64,000 nt of DNA from assembly GCF_902459465.1 (NCBI RefSeq), contig NC_047078.1, positions 5,046,333 to 5,110,332 on the forward strand. Direction: 5' to 3'. Position 1 is the stretch's first letter, and each line of letters opens with the position of its first letter. Under the pieces are notes generated by a model. The model worked only from the letters and a program-made list of their open reading frames with translations, was not told the DNA's origin and made no database searches. The position numbers and the translations under genes were made by a program. This DNA is from Asterias rubens. Lineage: Eukaryota > Echinodermata > Asteroidea > Forcipulatida > Asteriidae. This document shows, piece after piece, positions 11,640 through 23,880 of the stretch.

Positions 11640-12180
11640 AAGCCATTGGACACTTTCGGTAAACAGTATTGTCCAAAGGCCCACACTTCGTGTATCACAA
11701 CTGATATATAAAATAACAAACCTGTGACAATTTAAGCTCAGTCGGTCATCGGAGACGGGAGAAAATAACGGGAAAATCCACCCTTGTTTCCGTTATTCTC
11801 GATATCGAGAATTGATAATTGTTTTAATATTTTCACCAAAAAAAAAGCATTTCATGGAGTAATATTTCAAGAGAAGTCTTTCACCATTACCTTCTGCAAA
11901 CCCTGAAATTTATTTGTAAATCTGTGAACTTTTAATTGTTGTGCTCTTCAGAATGTGGCTGTTTTGTGTGTCACGTGGTACTTTTGTTTGCCTTGAGGAG
12001 GGTTAAAAATGCTGCCAAAACATCTTCTGGAATTTGTGTTCGCAAAAATCCAAACTTTATAATTTTTTTGTTAAATATTGTTTAAGCAGAATTTGTTTTG
12101 CCAATTATATTAAATATGAACCAATCAGACCTCTTGAAATGGAAATATCGAGTAATGTAAATGTTAAAACAAAATAAATG
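11640..12180 (+). mobile_element. MITE-like element of the ATTGGACACTTTCGG family, copy 1
   Basis: The copy runs from ATTGGACACTTTCGGTAAAC to GAAATATCGAGTAATGTAAATG. An inverted copy runs from 36,740 down to 35,280, interrupted by an insertion. Shared landmarks are GGAGACGGGAGAAAATAACGG, CACCATTACCTTCTGCAAA and GTGTCACGTGGTACTTTTG. Confidence 0.75.
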
Positions 12181-12499
12181 TGCCTTATTTGTTTCATCCT
12201 CTTAAATGAGATACACCTGTGATTATAACAACCTTTAAGAATCAATCTATAAATAATTTAATGCCATGTTTTTGAATATGTCAAATTAAAAAAAGAACAG
12301 TATTGAGGAAAAAAAAGAGAGAGAAAAAAAAGAAGAAAAAAAAGGGGGAAGCACTTAAAATTTGAGACGAAATCAGAAAAACGGCTCGAATATTTCGAAA
12401 ATAACGTCGGTGTCACTATAAGTAAAAACTAGAGGTTCATGTACAGTTTTTGTTTACTACAAAAACAAGGTGTTCGTGGTGAGTGAGTGAATGAATTGG

Positions 12500-13400
12500 T
12501 GACAACATTTTATCTCATCAGTCCAATGACTGGTTAAGGAGTTATGATTTTTTACAAATTAAACACCAACTTCCGGTTTGCATCGGATAAAAGGTCAAAT
12601 AGGGGTTACTTTTTATGCAGCGCGTGATAAGTTTATTAAGACCTTTTAAATGATGGATGGGTTGTAAAAATCCAATATTTGGTTTAGAAGTTATTATTTT
12701 TTCAAATATAAAGTTTCAACTTCCGTTTTGAACCGGAAGGTACTGTCAAATGAGGCCACACTTGGTAGCGTTGGTGATGTCTTTTGAGTTCTTTCTTTTG
12801 ACGTATAGATGATAAAAATCAAATCATGTGGTTTAGGATTTTTTTATTTTTCAAACATTATAATCAATTTCCAACTTTAACTGGAAGTCAAGGTCAAACA
12901 GGGTCGCATATTGTATAGCACGTGATAAGTCTATTAAGACCTTTCAGATGATGCATAGATTGATAAAATCCAATGCATGGTTCAGATGTTATGATTTTTT
13001 TCAAATATAAAATTTAAACATCCGGTTTGAACCGGAAGACAATTTTTTCAGGTCACAAATTATAGCGTTAGTAATGTTTTTCAAAGCCTTATCTGACGAC
13101 GTTCAGATAATAAACAACTAATTTCTGGTTCTGAAGTAATATTTTTTCAAATAATTAACTGCATCGTCCTGTTTAACTGGAGGTCAAGGTTTAATAGTCA
13201 ATGTTGTGTATCAATTCTTAAGTTGTTACATACCTACCCAATGACGTATAAATATATAAAAAATCAAATATGTGGTTGTGAAATTATTTTTCTTTGACCA
13301 ATTATTGTCAACCTCTGGTTTGAACAAGAAGCCAAGTTTAAACTGATTTCATTTGTGTAGATCCTGACTAGTTCATTAAAACCTTTCAGCTGATGTATGA
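12500..13400. repeat. ~150-bp diverged tandem array (GGTTTGAACCGGAAG core)
   Basis: Six units are anchored on ACTTCCGGTTTGAACCGGAAG-like cores near 12,570, 12,719, 12,868, 13,019, 13,162 and 13,313 (spacings 143-151). Each unit also has TATGATTTTTTCAAAT upstream and GTCAAATAGGGTC / CGTGATAAGTTTATTAAGAC downstream. One isolated unit appears near 8,110. The copies are old and diverged. Confidence 0.75.
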
Positions 13401-13569
13401 CTTGTAAACATTTTATAATTATGTGATGGACTATCTGAAGGTGTATAATGTATCTTATAACATCAATGCATATGTATTCCTACTTGTAGTTTTGGTGCGA
13501 GACGTTGTTCATTATTACTCAACTATTGCGATTCACCGCGATTCACTCAGCGCTCGATGTTACTAAAAA

Positions 13570-13900
13570 CGTTACAGCGCCCTCTTCCGCTGGACTAAAG
13601 AGAGCACTTTTGGGAATTCCCGCGCTTGCACTGCATAGCGTACATAGCGTGCGTTGTTGATCAAAATGGGGTAAACGCGTGGGTCAACAGGTGCTTTGAC
13701 GTCCCTTTTCGACTGATGTAAAGGTCCAAATTTTGTTATTTCTGTGCAAAAGATTGAGCGGGATTGCTGTTTTACAATCTGAAACAAAAATTACGTTGAA
13801 ATGATCAGTGTTTTAAAAACATGAATACGATAAGATTTTATGAAATTTTCAAATTTTGTTTTGCACTAGAAGTATTAAAAATATTTTACGTGTTCTGTGA
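13570..13900. repeat. Duplicated block, copy 1 (partner 17,960-18,260)
   Basis: The block from CGCTTGCACTGCATAGCGTAC through GTGTTCTGTGAAGCATTTGTCC is repeated about 4,342 bases downstream. It forms the left shoulder of the large tandem-duplicated region. Confidence 0.8.
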
Positions 13901-14189
13901 AGCATTTGTCCAACTTTTAATGATCTATCCGATGATGTGTAGATTGTCAAAATCCGAATCATAGTTTTTGAGTTATGATTTTTACAAATATTAAACTTTG
14001 ATCTAACGTAATTCAATTTCCGATTACGTCATAATGACGTAATTAAGTATGTGTTGTCTTGATACTGAGGTTCAACTAACTGTTGAGTTTCAACATTCCA
14101 TTCAATCTCAATCTTGAGTTATTCCGTAGAAAAGCTCGGAAGTTGTTTTTTGACGAAAAAAACCCGAAGGTGAACTTCGACCCAGGGTA

Positions 14190-15892
14190 ACGACCCGGAT
14201 GCTAAGGTCGTACGATTTTGGCGTTAACTTTTCAAATGTTGCCCCAGTCTTGGTCTATCAGATGCGGAAACTTTGAACATCATAGCTTTCATATTCGTTG
14301 AAATACAGCAAAACGAAAATGGTCCCTTTTCAACTTTAAAAACCCTGTAATTTGACACCTAATGACGTCATCATGACGTAATGAAAACTGTGCCGTCTTC
14401 GTATTGAGGTTCAGTTGTCTGGTGAGTTTCAATGTTCAGTTTGGCTTGAATCTTGAGTTATGCTGTAGATAAGAGTTGACGGTGAAGAAGAAAGAAGATG
14501 GAGAAGAAAAAAAAAGGTTAGGTTTAATGGGTAACGTGTATCATACTAACTTGCACCATTGTTTTTACTTTAGTAGAAAAGATTGTGTTATAAGATTCAA
14601 AGAATCAACCGTTCACACATTAACAAAATAAAAAAGAGCAATTTGTTTTACAGATAATAATGTCTTCTGAATTATTAAGCTTGGTATACTTTACTAAATT
14701 GCTTGTATCATGTAAATGACATAAACGATTGTATTAAAGGTCCAAGAATCAACCAATCTAAAACTATTGTCATTTGTATGTGTTTTTCTTTTGATGCATT
14801 TTAATTAAATAAACTTGATTGATAGAAGCAACTATCAATAAATAAATAGCAATAGCTACAAAAAGATGTTTACAGTATGAGCTGTCTTCTAGAACAATCA
14901 GGATTTCATTTTAATAACAATTTGTTGAGGTTTGATTGGAAGTTATTTGGTCTTTCTGAAAGGTTGAAACTCCCTTACGAAGTGGCTGCTACATGAACTA
15001 CATGAATAGACTACCATTAAAGTGTTCTCTTCAATGTACGCTACACGTGGTTGTTCCAATTCCATGCTTGGGGGCGCTATTCACACTTAGCGGAGGTCGT
15101 ATTGTGTTACTAGCTCTCATTTGTTCTAATCAAGTTGGTTAATTCAAGCCATAATAGGGCGCGACAATCGATCGTTGGCGTCTTGGGCCAAGATTAATAC
15201 CTACAGTACATGTACAGTGTATACAAATGTGGAGTCTCACGTGCATTGTAGATTTAGCGTGTATGGATTATCCGATGAGGTGCAATATATGTTGTAACAC
15301 CGATGGATGCGAAAGCTCTTACACGTTATGTGTACAATGCGTGTTCAATGAAAGTGGTGGGGGGGGGGGGTACGAGTAGGACGGTGCGCTTCATTTTTTA
15401 GTTTTGACTAGATGCATCAGATTATAATGTTGTTATCTCTGTGCAAAAGTTTAAGAGGGGTTGCTGTTCTCCAATCTGATACAAAAATTATGCTGAAGTG
15501 ATCAAGAGTTTTAAAGATTTGAATAAAATAAGATAATCTAAAATTTTCAACTCGCGTTATAATCAGAAGTAAGTTAAAATATTGTACGGGTTCTGTGAAG
15601 CATTTGTCCAACTTTTAACGATCTATCCGATGATGTGTAGATTGTCAAAATCCGAATCATAGTTTTTGAGTTATGATTTTTACAAATATTAAACTTTGAT
15701 CTAACGTAATTCAATGCCCGATGACGTCATCATGACATAATTAAGTATGTGTTGTCTTGATATTGGGGTTCAACTATCTGTTGAGTTTCAACATTCAATT
15801 CAATCTCAATCTTGAGTTATTCCGTAGATAAGCTCGAAAGTTGTTTTTTGACAAAAAAAAACGAAGGTGAACTTCGACCCAGGGTAACGACC
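14190..15892. repeat. 1,703-bp tandem duplication, copy 1
   Basis: The copy starts near GACCCGGATGCTAAGGTCG. Every landmark recurs 1,703-1,705 bases later; for example GTTTGATTGGAAGTTATTTGG and the frame starting MDKCFTEPVQYF at 15,611 and 17,314 on the minus strand. The differences I can see are an extra A near 14,714, an A-run length change and a G-run length change. This is a very recent duplication. It encodes nothing recognisable. Confidence 0.9.
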
Positions 15893-17595
15893 CGGATGCT
15901 AAGGTCGTACGATTTTGGCGTTAACTTTTCAAATGTTGCCCCAGTCTTGGTCTATCAGATGCGGAAACTTTGAACATCATAGCTTTCATATTCGTTGAAA
16001 TACAGCAAAACGAAAATGGTCCCTTTTCAACTTTAAAAACCCTGTAATTTGACACCTAATGACGTCATCATGACGTAATGAAAACTGTGCCGTCTTCGTA
16101 TTGAGGTTCAGTTGTCTGGTGAGTTTCAATGTTCAGTTTGGCTTGAATCTTGAGTTATGCTGTAGATAAGAGTTGACGGTGAAGAAGAAAGAAGATGGAG
16201 AAGAAAAAAAAAAGGTTAGGTTTAATGGGTAACGTGTATCATACTAACTTGCACCATTGTTTTTACTTTAGTAGAAAAGATTGTGTTATAAGATTCAAAG
16301 AATCAACCGTTCACACATTAACAAAATAAAAAAGAGCAATTTGTTTTACAGATAATAATGTCTTCTGAATTATTAAGCTTGGTATACTTTACTAAATTGC
16401 TTGTATCATGTAATGACATAAACGATTGTATTAAAGGTCCAAGAATCAACCAATCTAAAACTATTGTCATTTGTATGTGTTTTTCTTTTGATGCATTTTA
16501 ATTAAATAAACTTGATTGATAGAAGCAACTATCAATAAATAAATAGCAATAGCTACAAAAAGATGTTTACAGTATGAGCTGTCTTCTAGAACAATCAGGA
16601 TTTCATTTTAATAACAATTTGTTGAGGTTTGATTGGAAGTTATTTGGTCTTTCTGAAAGGTTGAAACTCCCTTACGAAGTGGCTGCTACATGAACTACAT
16701 GAATAGACTACCATTAAAGTGTTCTCTTCAATGTACGCTACACGTGGTTGTTCCAATTCCATGCTTGGGGGCGCTATTCACACTTAGCGGAGGTCGTATT
16801 GTGTTACTAGCTCTCATTTGTTCTAATCAAGTTGGTTAATTCAAGCCATAATAGGGCGCGACAATCGATCGTTGGCGTCTTGGGCCAAGATTAATACCTA
16901 CAGTACATGTACAGTGTATACAAATGTGGAGTCTCACGTGCATTGTAGATTTAGCGTGTATGGATTATCCGATGAGGTGCAATATATGTTGTAACACCGA
17001 TGGATGCGAAAGCTCTTACACGTTATGTGTACAATGCGTGTTCAATGAAAGTGGTGGGGGGGGGGGGGGGGGGTACGAGTAGGACGGTGCGCTTCATTTT
17101 TTAGTTTTGACTAGATGCATCAGATTATAATGTTGTTATCTCTGTGCAAAAGTTTAAGAGGGGTTGCTGTTCTCCAATCTGATACAAAAATTATGCTGAA
17201 GTGATCAAGAGTTTTAAAGATTTGAATAAAATAAGATAATCTAAAATTTTCAACTCGCGTTATAATCAGAAGTAAGTTAAAATATTGTACGGGTTCTGTG
17301 AAGCATTTGTCCAACTTTTAACGATCTATCCGATGATGTGTAGATTGTCAAAATCCGAATCATAGTTTTTGAGTTATGATTTTTACAAATATTAAACTTT
17401 GATCTAACGTAATTCAATGCCCGATGACGTCATCATGACATAATTAAGTATGTGTTGTCTTGATATTGGGGTTCAACTATCTGTTGAGTTTCAACATTCA
17501 ATTCAATCTCAATCTTGAGTTATTCCGTAGATAAGCTCGAAAGTTGTTTTTTGACAAAAAAAAACGAAGGTGAACTTCGACCCAGGGTAACGACC
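15893..17595. repeat. 1,703-bp tandem duplication, copy 2
   Basis: This copy is nearly identical to 14,190-15,892. A third unit starts at about 17,596 (GACCCGGAAGCTTAGGTCG), but it is clearly diverged within its first 200 bases and then passes into the 13.6-kb-like block. Confidence 0.9.
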
Positions 17596-19330
17596 CGGAA
17601 GCTTAGGTCGTACGATTTTGGCGTTAACTTTTCAAATGTTGCCCCAACCTTGGTCTATCAGATGCAAAAACTTTGAACATCATAGCTTTTATATTCGCTG
17701 AGATACAGCAAAAAGCAAAAGGTCATTTTCAATTTTAAAAACCCTGTAATTCAACACCTGATGACGTCATCATGACGTAATGACAACTGTGCCGTCCTCT
17801 TATTGAGGTTCAATTGTCCGATGAGTTTCAAGGTTCAATTCAGTTTCAATATTGAGTTATTATCCAGAGAAGAGTTGCGTGGAAGAAGGAGAAGAAAAAG
17901 AAAAAACAGAACAATAACAAGAGGTGTTCGTGCTCATATTGCACGAACACCTAAAAAACTCGGCGCTTGCACTGCATAGCGTACATAGCGTGCGTTGTTG
18001 ATCAAAATGGGGTAAACGCGTGGGTCAACAGGTGCTTTGACGTCGCTTTTCGACTGATGTAAAGGTCCAAATTTTGTTATTTCTGTGCAAAAGATTGAGC
18101 GGGATTGCTGTTTTACAATCTGAAACAAAAATTACGTTGAAATGATCAGTAGTTTTAAAAACATGAATACGATAAGATTTTATGAAATTTTCAACTTTCG
18201 TTTAGCACTAGAAGTATTAAAAATATTTTACGTGTTCTGTTAAGCATTTGTCCGACTTTTAATGATCTATCCGATGATGTGTAGATTGTCAAAATCCGAA
18301 TCATAGTTTTTGAGTTATGATTTTTACAAATATCAAACTTTTATCTAACGTAATTCAATTCCCGATGACGTCATAATGACGTTATTAAGTATGTGTTGTC
18401 TTGATACTGAGGTTCAACTATCTGTTGAGTTTCAACATTCCATTCAATCTCAATCTTGAGTTATTCCGTGGAAAAACTCGAAAGTTGTTTTTTGACGAAA
18501 AAAAAACCCGAAGGTGAACTTCGACCCAATGACGTCATCATTCCAAAAAAGTGGCGGTTTCATCAACTCACTGGTACCTATGTACATAGTAAGTTTTAAG
18601 TTTATACAAGCTTAACTTTTGTTTAAAAGCTCAAAAGTTGTTTTGTGATGAAAAAACGAATAAAAAAACACGAAGGCGAACTTTGACCCAGGGTAACGAC
18701 CCGGAAGTTAAGGTCGTACGATTTTTGCGTTAACTTTTCAAATGTTGTGAAAGTCTTTATCTATCCGATGCTGAAATATGAATATCATAGCTTCAATATT
18801 CGTTGAGATACAGCAACAAGCAAATTGTAATTTTTCAACATTAAAAACCTTGCCATGACGTCATCAATGACGTCATCAATCCAAAAAAGTGGCAGTTTCA
18901 TCTTCGCACTAGTGCCTATGTACAAAGTAGGTTTTAAGTTTGTACAAGCTTTACTTTTGTTTTAAAGCTCAAAAGTTGTTTTTTTTTATGTAAAATACAC
19001 AAAGGCGAACTTTGACCCAGGGTAACGACCGGAAGTTAAGGTCATACGATTTTGGCGTTAACTTTTCAAATGTTGTCCAAGTCTTTATCTATCTGATGCC
19101 CAAGTATGAACATCATAGCATTGATATTCGTTGAGATACAGCGAAAAGCAAATGTCGTTTTTCAACTTTAAAAACCTTGCCATGACGTCATCAATGACGT
19201 CATCATTCCCAAAAAGTGGCGGTTTCGTCTACTCACTATTGCCTATGTACATAGTAAGTTTTAAGTTTGTACAAGCTTTACTTTTGTTTAAAATTGCTGG
19301 AGAAGGTTCGCAGGGAAAGAAGAACGCGAG
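17596..19330. repeat. Diverged relatives of the same unit, ~327-bp spacing
   Basis: The phrase GGGTAACGACCcGGAAGTTAAGG recurs near 17,588, 18,693 and 19,020, each followed by TACGATTTTGGCGTTAACTTTTC and GATGACGTCATCA motifs. The last two units are 327 bases apart and share a GTACATAGTAAGTTTTAAG block. The block 17,960-18,260 duplicates 13,620-13,900. Confidence 0.7.
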
Positions 19331-19339
19331 GAAAAAAAA

Positions 19340-19610
19340 AAAAAAACAGAACAATAACAATAGTTGTTCGGCTGTTGGCCGAACACCTAAAAAAAAAACA
19401 GAACAATAACAATAGTTGTTCGGCTGTTGGCCGAACACCTAAAAAAACAGAACAATAACAATAGTTGTTCGGCTGTTGGCCGAACACCTAAAAAAAAAAA
19501 AAAAAAAACAGAACAATAACAATAGTTGTTCGGCTGTTGGCCGAACACCTAAAAAAAAAACGGAACAAAAACAATAGGTGTTCGTGCTGAAATGCACGAA
19601 CACCTATAAA
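19340..19610. repeat. Hairpin minisatellite (~50-bp unit, 5 copies)
   Basis: Four units of ACAGAACAATAACAATAG plus the hairpin GTTGTTCGGC-TGTT-GGCCGAACACC are separated by A-runs. A fifth unit has a different stem, GGTGTTCGTGC-TGAAAT-GCACGAACACC. A single unit of the second type also lies at 17,900-17,955. Confidence 0.85.
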
Positions 19611-19822
19611 AATGTAAAAAATATTATTGCTATCATTATAATTTATGCACACTACACTTAAAAGTAAGACCTGGTTCACCCTGAGACGGCGAGTGCGAAG
19701 CGAATTTCGGTAACGCAACAACCCGTGTACACGCACTCCATTTCCCTTTGTTAGGCAGAGAAATTCGCTTTTATTGTGCATAAATTATGATGATAGAAAT
19801 AATATTTTATGCTATCTTTTTT
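19610..19822. mobile_element. MITE with AATATTATT...TTTATGCAC inverted ends
   Basis: The left end (ATTATAATTTATGCAC) is the inverse of the right end (GTGCATAAATTATGATG). Inside, GCGAAGCGAATTTCGG is opposed by GAGAAATTCGC. It directly abuts the hairpin minisatellite. Confidence 0.6.
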
Positions 19823-20384
19823 TTTTTTTTACAAGCGCTACCGACGTTATTTTCAAAGTATTCGAACAGTTTTTATGGTGCCAGTTTTGTACGTCTTCCC
19901 ACAAGCTTCCCACGTTCACATCTTCACAGTGTCGAACTGTTTGGTCTCGACTACACACGGAAGTACGCTGCATTTTTCTGATAAAGAAATATTCCTCATG
20001 TAAGCTAGTATATGGACAGTATGCGGAGAGTGCCACCATGAACCACACGTACTCCGTCAGAAACCATTCACATGATCATTACGCAGCTTTGTTTACACAA
20101 CGACTTCAAAAAATACTGTTCAGTTTCCAGTTATCTTCTACGGATGAATATTTTGAAACGGTTGAACACTAGTAGCCACTGTGCCACTTCATAATTAGAA
20201 TAAAGTAGTCCGGAATTTTGTTTACCATTACAAAGTACGAGAATAAAAAAATAAAAAAAACCAATACAACAATTTGGTAACATACAAATTCACTTTGCAC
20301 AACTTCAAAATTTGAAATAAGGCTTATAGATTTTAGAGCATTTTGGGAATTGAGGCTGATTATGGTTTTAGTTGCTTATAATAA

Positions 20385-20720
20385 CATCCAATTTTATATG
20401 AATCATATCTCTAGAACCCTATACAACCTTAATAGAAACGGCAATTTTATTGGTCTTGAATATAACTACTCCTACATCCGCTCACTTATTTTACTGTTAG
20501 AAAACATTTTTATTGTTATTTTGAGGGTTTGTACGTCCAGTTTGGTTAATTTTGTATCGAGAAATTCCTAAAAATGTACCCGAGTCAGCCGCACATGAGG
20601 GCTCTTTTGTTAACAAAACCCGACGGCCGATTGCTTAGTACAAAACGGATTTGGCAAAATGTACATCCTGAGTCCTGACCAAACTGCTGTAAGTTCTTCC
20701 AATTTTGTTGCTTCAGATTC
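20385..20720. repeat. Dispersed repeat C, copy 1
   Basis: Matched in direct orientation at 29,960-30,370; shared text includes AACCCGACGGCCGATTGCTTA and CTGACCAAACTGC. The second copy has an internal duplication of the TTCACTTTCAGAAAACATTTG segment. Confidence 0.8.
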
Positions 20721-21086
20721 CAACTGATGAATAATAATTCAGCATCAATTGGAGCGTGTTTGCAAATCTCATTGGCCTTTATCCTCCTGGTAACAAATAT
20801 TTCACTGACAGCTGCCTTGATGTTACTGCCGCTGGAAAGCAATGAGATGAATGCTATAATGTTCGAAGGGTTATACACGATATTCGCGAGCGAAGTGGTG
20901 ACGTCATTGAGGTGACCTCAGAGGGCGTCTCCATAACAACCGGATCACGCGCTGTGCGACCTGTGTAATTTGCATGTTTGGGGATCAAAGATCCACACAA
21001 CATGTCGATGTCGTAATACACACGTGGTGAAATTGCCCTGAAATCTAATCATCTGGTGAAGTTTCATTTCGACAATACAACAGGGC

Positions 21087-21218
21087 AATTCCTTGGAAGT
21101 GTTCAAGCTAGTCAGCGAAACAAGAACTACAATTCCTTGGAAGTGTTCAAGCTAGTCAGCGAAACACGAACTACAATTCCTTGGAAGTGTTCAAGCTAGT
21201 CAGCGAAACAAGAACTAC
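21087..21218. repeat. 44-bp tandem repeat, 3 copies
   Basis: AATTCCTTGGAAGTGTTCAA recurs at 21,087, 21,131 and 21,175. The copies differ by one base (AACAAGAAC versus AACACGAAC). Confidence 0.9.
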
Positions 21219-21850
21219 AAAGTAGAGGTTAAGTACCTTCGTTAAAAAAAAGAAATCGCTAACGAACGTGTTTTGTACAATGTTTTTCGATGGTCGTTTC
21301 ATTTATAGTTACGTTTATCAATTGTTAGCGGATCGTACTTGGGTGCATGTTGGTTTTTCTGCTTCAGGTGTAGCAAAACAAAAATGCTTTAGTTCGAGCC
21401 GAAACGTAAATTTTAAGAGCACCATGTTTTTTTTTGTTTTTTTTAAATCACATTGCAATACAAAGGTGGGTCTTATTTCAGACACTAGAAAAAAACTAGG
21501 TTGCGTCTGAAAAGTATTATACTATTAATGTTCAAAAACAATTTAACTTACCAAATGAATTTCGTGTGTGTTTTCAATAGTATTTGTAAACAAATTATAA
21601 TTGTTTTTTGTATTTTTTTTTTTTTTTTATTTCCAGATAGACTTGAATGACGATGGCACCATCAGGAATGCTAGGTGTGAGTGTGCACATACCAAAGGAC
21701 GATGGATGGGCAGTTAATATTCCTAAGTTGATCGACTTCTACACAACAAATATTTTTTACGTTTGTACTCACTTTTCGTTACGTTAGCCGTAACGGTAGG
21801 GCCGACGCCACAAAACTGTCGGCAACCCCAGAACTCATTAGTAATGCGGA
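21219..21850. other. No gene recognised
   Basis: Short AT-rich frames without motifs. The end of the stretch (GCCGTAACGGTAGGGCCGACG, near 21,785) is a fragment of repeat D, found fuller at about 23,650. Confidence 0.4.
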
Positions 21851-21852
21851 AA

Positions 21853-22150
21853 AATGCTAATTCTCCACCAGAGTGAATGTTGGGCAGAGCTTATATAGGA
21901 TTTTGGTGGTGGGGGAACACTAAATTTAGAAATGATATAAGATTGGTGACATCATCACCTAGATTCTAGAAGTGAGATGGTGTAATGGTCAACGGAGGGG
22001 GGGGGGCAGGTGGGTGGTCAGTAATGTTAGGGGGGGGGGGGGGGGGGGCTAATATCCCCGGCCTTACAGAGGATATGGGCCACCTGTTGAAGTGTGAACA
22101 GCCATAGAGAAAGGACAATGGAACGATTTGAGAATTCTACTCTGGAGATG
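21853..22150. repeat. Dispersed repeat A, copy 2
   Basis: Direct copy of 9,672-9,963, ending GAGAATTCTACTCTGGAGAT. The second poly-G tract is longer here, about 20 bases. Confidence 0.85.
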
Positions 22151-22400
22151 TTATTCACTGTCTCAGGTCAAAAGATCACACAGGCAGTCCATATTATACG
22201 CAGGACCAAAATATGATAATAGGTTGCAAGTTGCATCCCATAACACCACTGCCAAGTGGGTATGTCGAACCATACGTCACTATTAACATAATATCCCTTG
22301 ACATTTTTAAACTTAATATCTGTTGACAGACAAAGCTTGCCTGGCATTTTCATGCCAATCAGTAGGTTGGTACATGTCATGTATGCTAAGTTTTCTCTTG
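22150..22400. repeat. Dispersed repeat E, copy 1
   Basis: CACTGTCTCAGGTCAAAAGATC ... GGTTGCAAGTTGCAT ... AAGTGGGT matches 23,880-24,000 and 39,880-40,020, giving three diverged copies. None has a recognisable protein. Confidence 0.6.
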
Positions 22401-22599
22401 CAACATTAGTCTATTGGGAAATCACCCAGAACCTTGGACCTGTACAGACAAACCTGATAAGCTAGGTCACTCAAATTCTACATTATGCTTCTCAATCGTA
22501 TAGTGGAGGAAGTCCAGAAAAAAAAGGTTTTCTACTTTATTCATGAGAGGAGTGTACAAAACACGCTAATTGTGCCAATAAAACCATGGCAATGTCTAT

Positions 22600-22745
22600 A
22601 TAGAAAAGTTTGCGGTAACACCATGTAATAACAATCTCTAAATGAGGTCGGGTGGTTCTGAAAAGAACCGTTGGATTAACTCGACGTTTCGATCGGTATG
22701 CTCTGATCGTCTTCATGGCAAGGTCACTTAACGCAGGGTTTTAAA
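22600..22745. repeat. Element end carrying GACGTTTCGATC, copy 1
   Basis: GCGGTAACACCATGTAATAAC ... GGTTCTGAAAAGAACCGTTGG ... CGACGTTTCGATCGG is shared with 33,856-34,002. On the minus strand it reads GAAGACGATC ... GATCGAAACGTCG, a signature I associate with Penelope-like element ends and hammerhead-type folds. Confidence 0.6.
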
Positions 22746-22929
22746 CTGAAATACAATCATAGAGCGTGTATAGCTCTATGAATACAATACAGATACAGCC
22801 TGTCTTGCACAATAAGTTCTGATTATTTTTGCCTTTGTAATCACACATATGCAGTCATGACAGCTTTTTAAGGAGTGGAGCGCATCTACCGATGAGAGGT
22901 TGACTTTCCCCAAAACCATAGTGACGTGT

Positions 22930-23880
22930 TATAAAAACAGCTTTGCATATGCGCTACTGTCTGCCGTCTGACAGTACAACAAAAAATACAAAAACCAAAA
23001 AATGAGTAGTGCAATACTATTTTGTGACATTATAACGAGGGGCAGAAATATAGCATTTTTATTTTTAAGTCGGAAATCGGTAAGCTTAAGAAATATGAGT
23101 GTTTTCCCAAGTTGAAACAAACTGATTTTAAGAATAACGCCATATTGTTACCCCACTATGGTAATTCATGCCTGGTCAGTTTATTGATAAGGGCCTATGT
23201 CCAAATTTAGTAATGCGGAAAAATGCGGAATCGGGAAGTGATGGTCGTTTTTAACAAATAAGAATCTGTTATAAACGAGTACAAAAACAAAACCCCCTTG
23301 AAGTTTTACATTGATTTGTTCGTCACAAAATTAACATTTTATGGCAAGATTGTGGCTCGAATTGTGAAAGATGTCCAGGGTAGCCTTCTAAAGGCCATGA
23401 CTTGTCTCTCTACCGGTCCCCGAAAGTCCGGTAAGTGTACAAGCTTTTAGCATAGGCTGACAGTGCATCGTGAACTGTCATTTCTCCGTCAGAACTCCTT
23501 CACATTCCCCGTCAGAACTTCCTCCCAAAAACTTAATGCAGACCAATCTCTTAATTTTCTGTTTAGTAATTCCCTTCACAATTATTAACCGATATAAAAG
23601 ACAAAGACGTTTGTACTCACTTTTCAAAATACACTTTTGGAGCAAAATATTGTTAGCCGTAACGGTAGGGCCGACGCCACAAAACTGTCGCCAAGCCCAG
23701 AGTTCATTCAGCGTGCGTTAAACTGCGAGATTGTTTGGTACGCCAACTAACCATGGCTTTTGATTACTTAGTAAACATTTACGCAAACACAATATACATT
23801 TCCCGTGTACTTCACACTCCCATTTGTCAATGCATATTATTGTATAGTCGTATTTGTCCAAAGTAGACCCCTTTGCTACT
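22930..23880 (+). repeat. Dispersed repeat D, copy 1 (inverted partner at 37,556-38,420)
   Basis: The segment from AAGTCGGAAATCGGTAAGC through TACCGGTCCCCG, GTCAGAACTTCCTCCC and GGGCCGACGCCACAAAACTG to TCCAAAGTAGACCCC is matched in reverse order and orientation between 38,420 and 37,556. It is diverged but collinear. Its short frames are not conserved between copies, so it is non-coding. Confidence 0.75.

Noticed and set aside
15417..17314. Repeated 64-residue frame (MDKCFTEPVQYF...) as a conserved gene
   Set aside because: It is repeated only because the DNA is a recent tandem duplication; the frame has no domain and falls in repeat sequence.
17900..19610. Helitron 3' end suggested by the hairpin followed by CACCTAA
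   Set aside because: The hairpin touches the CTAA directly instead of standing 10-12 bases upstream, the units are tandem, and no Rep/helicase sequence or TC start was found.
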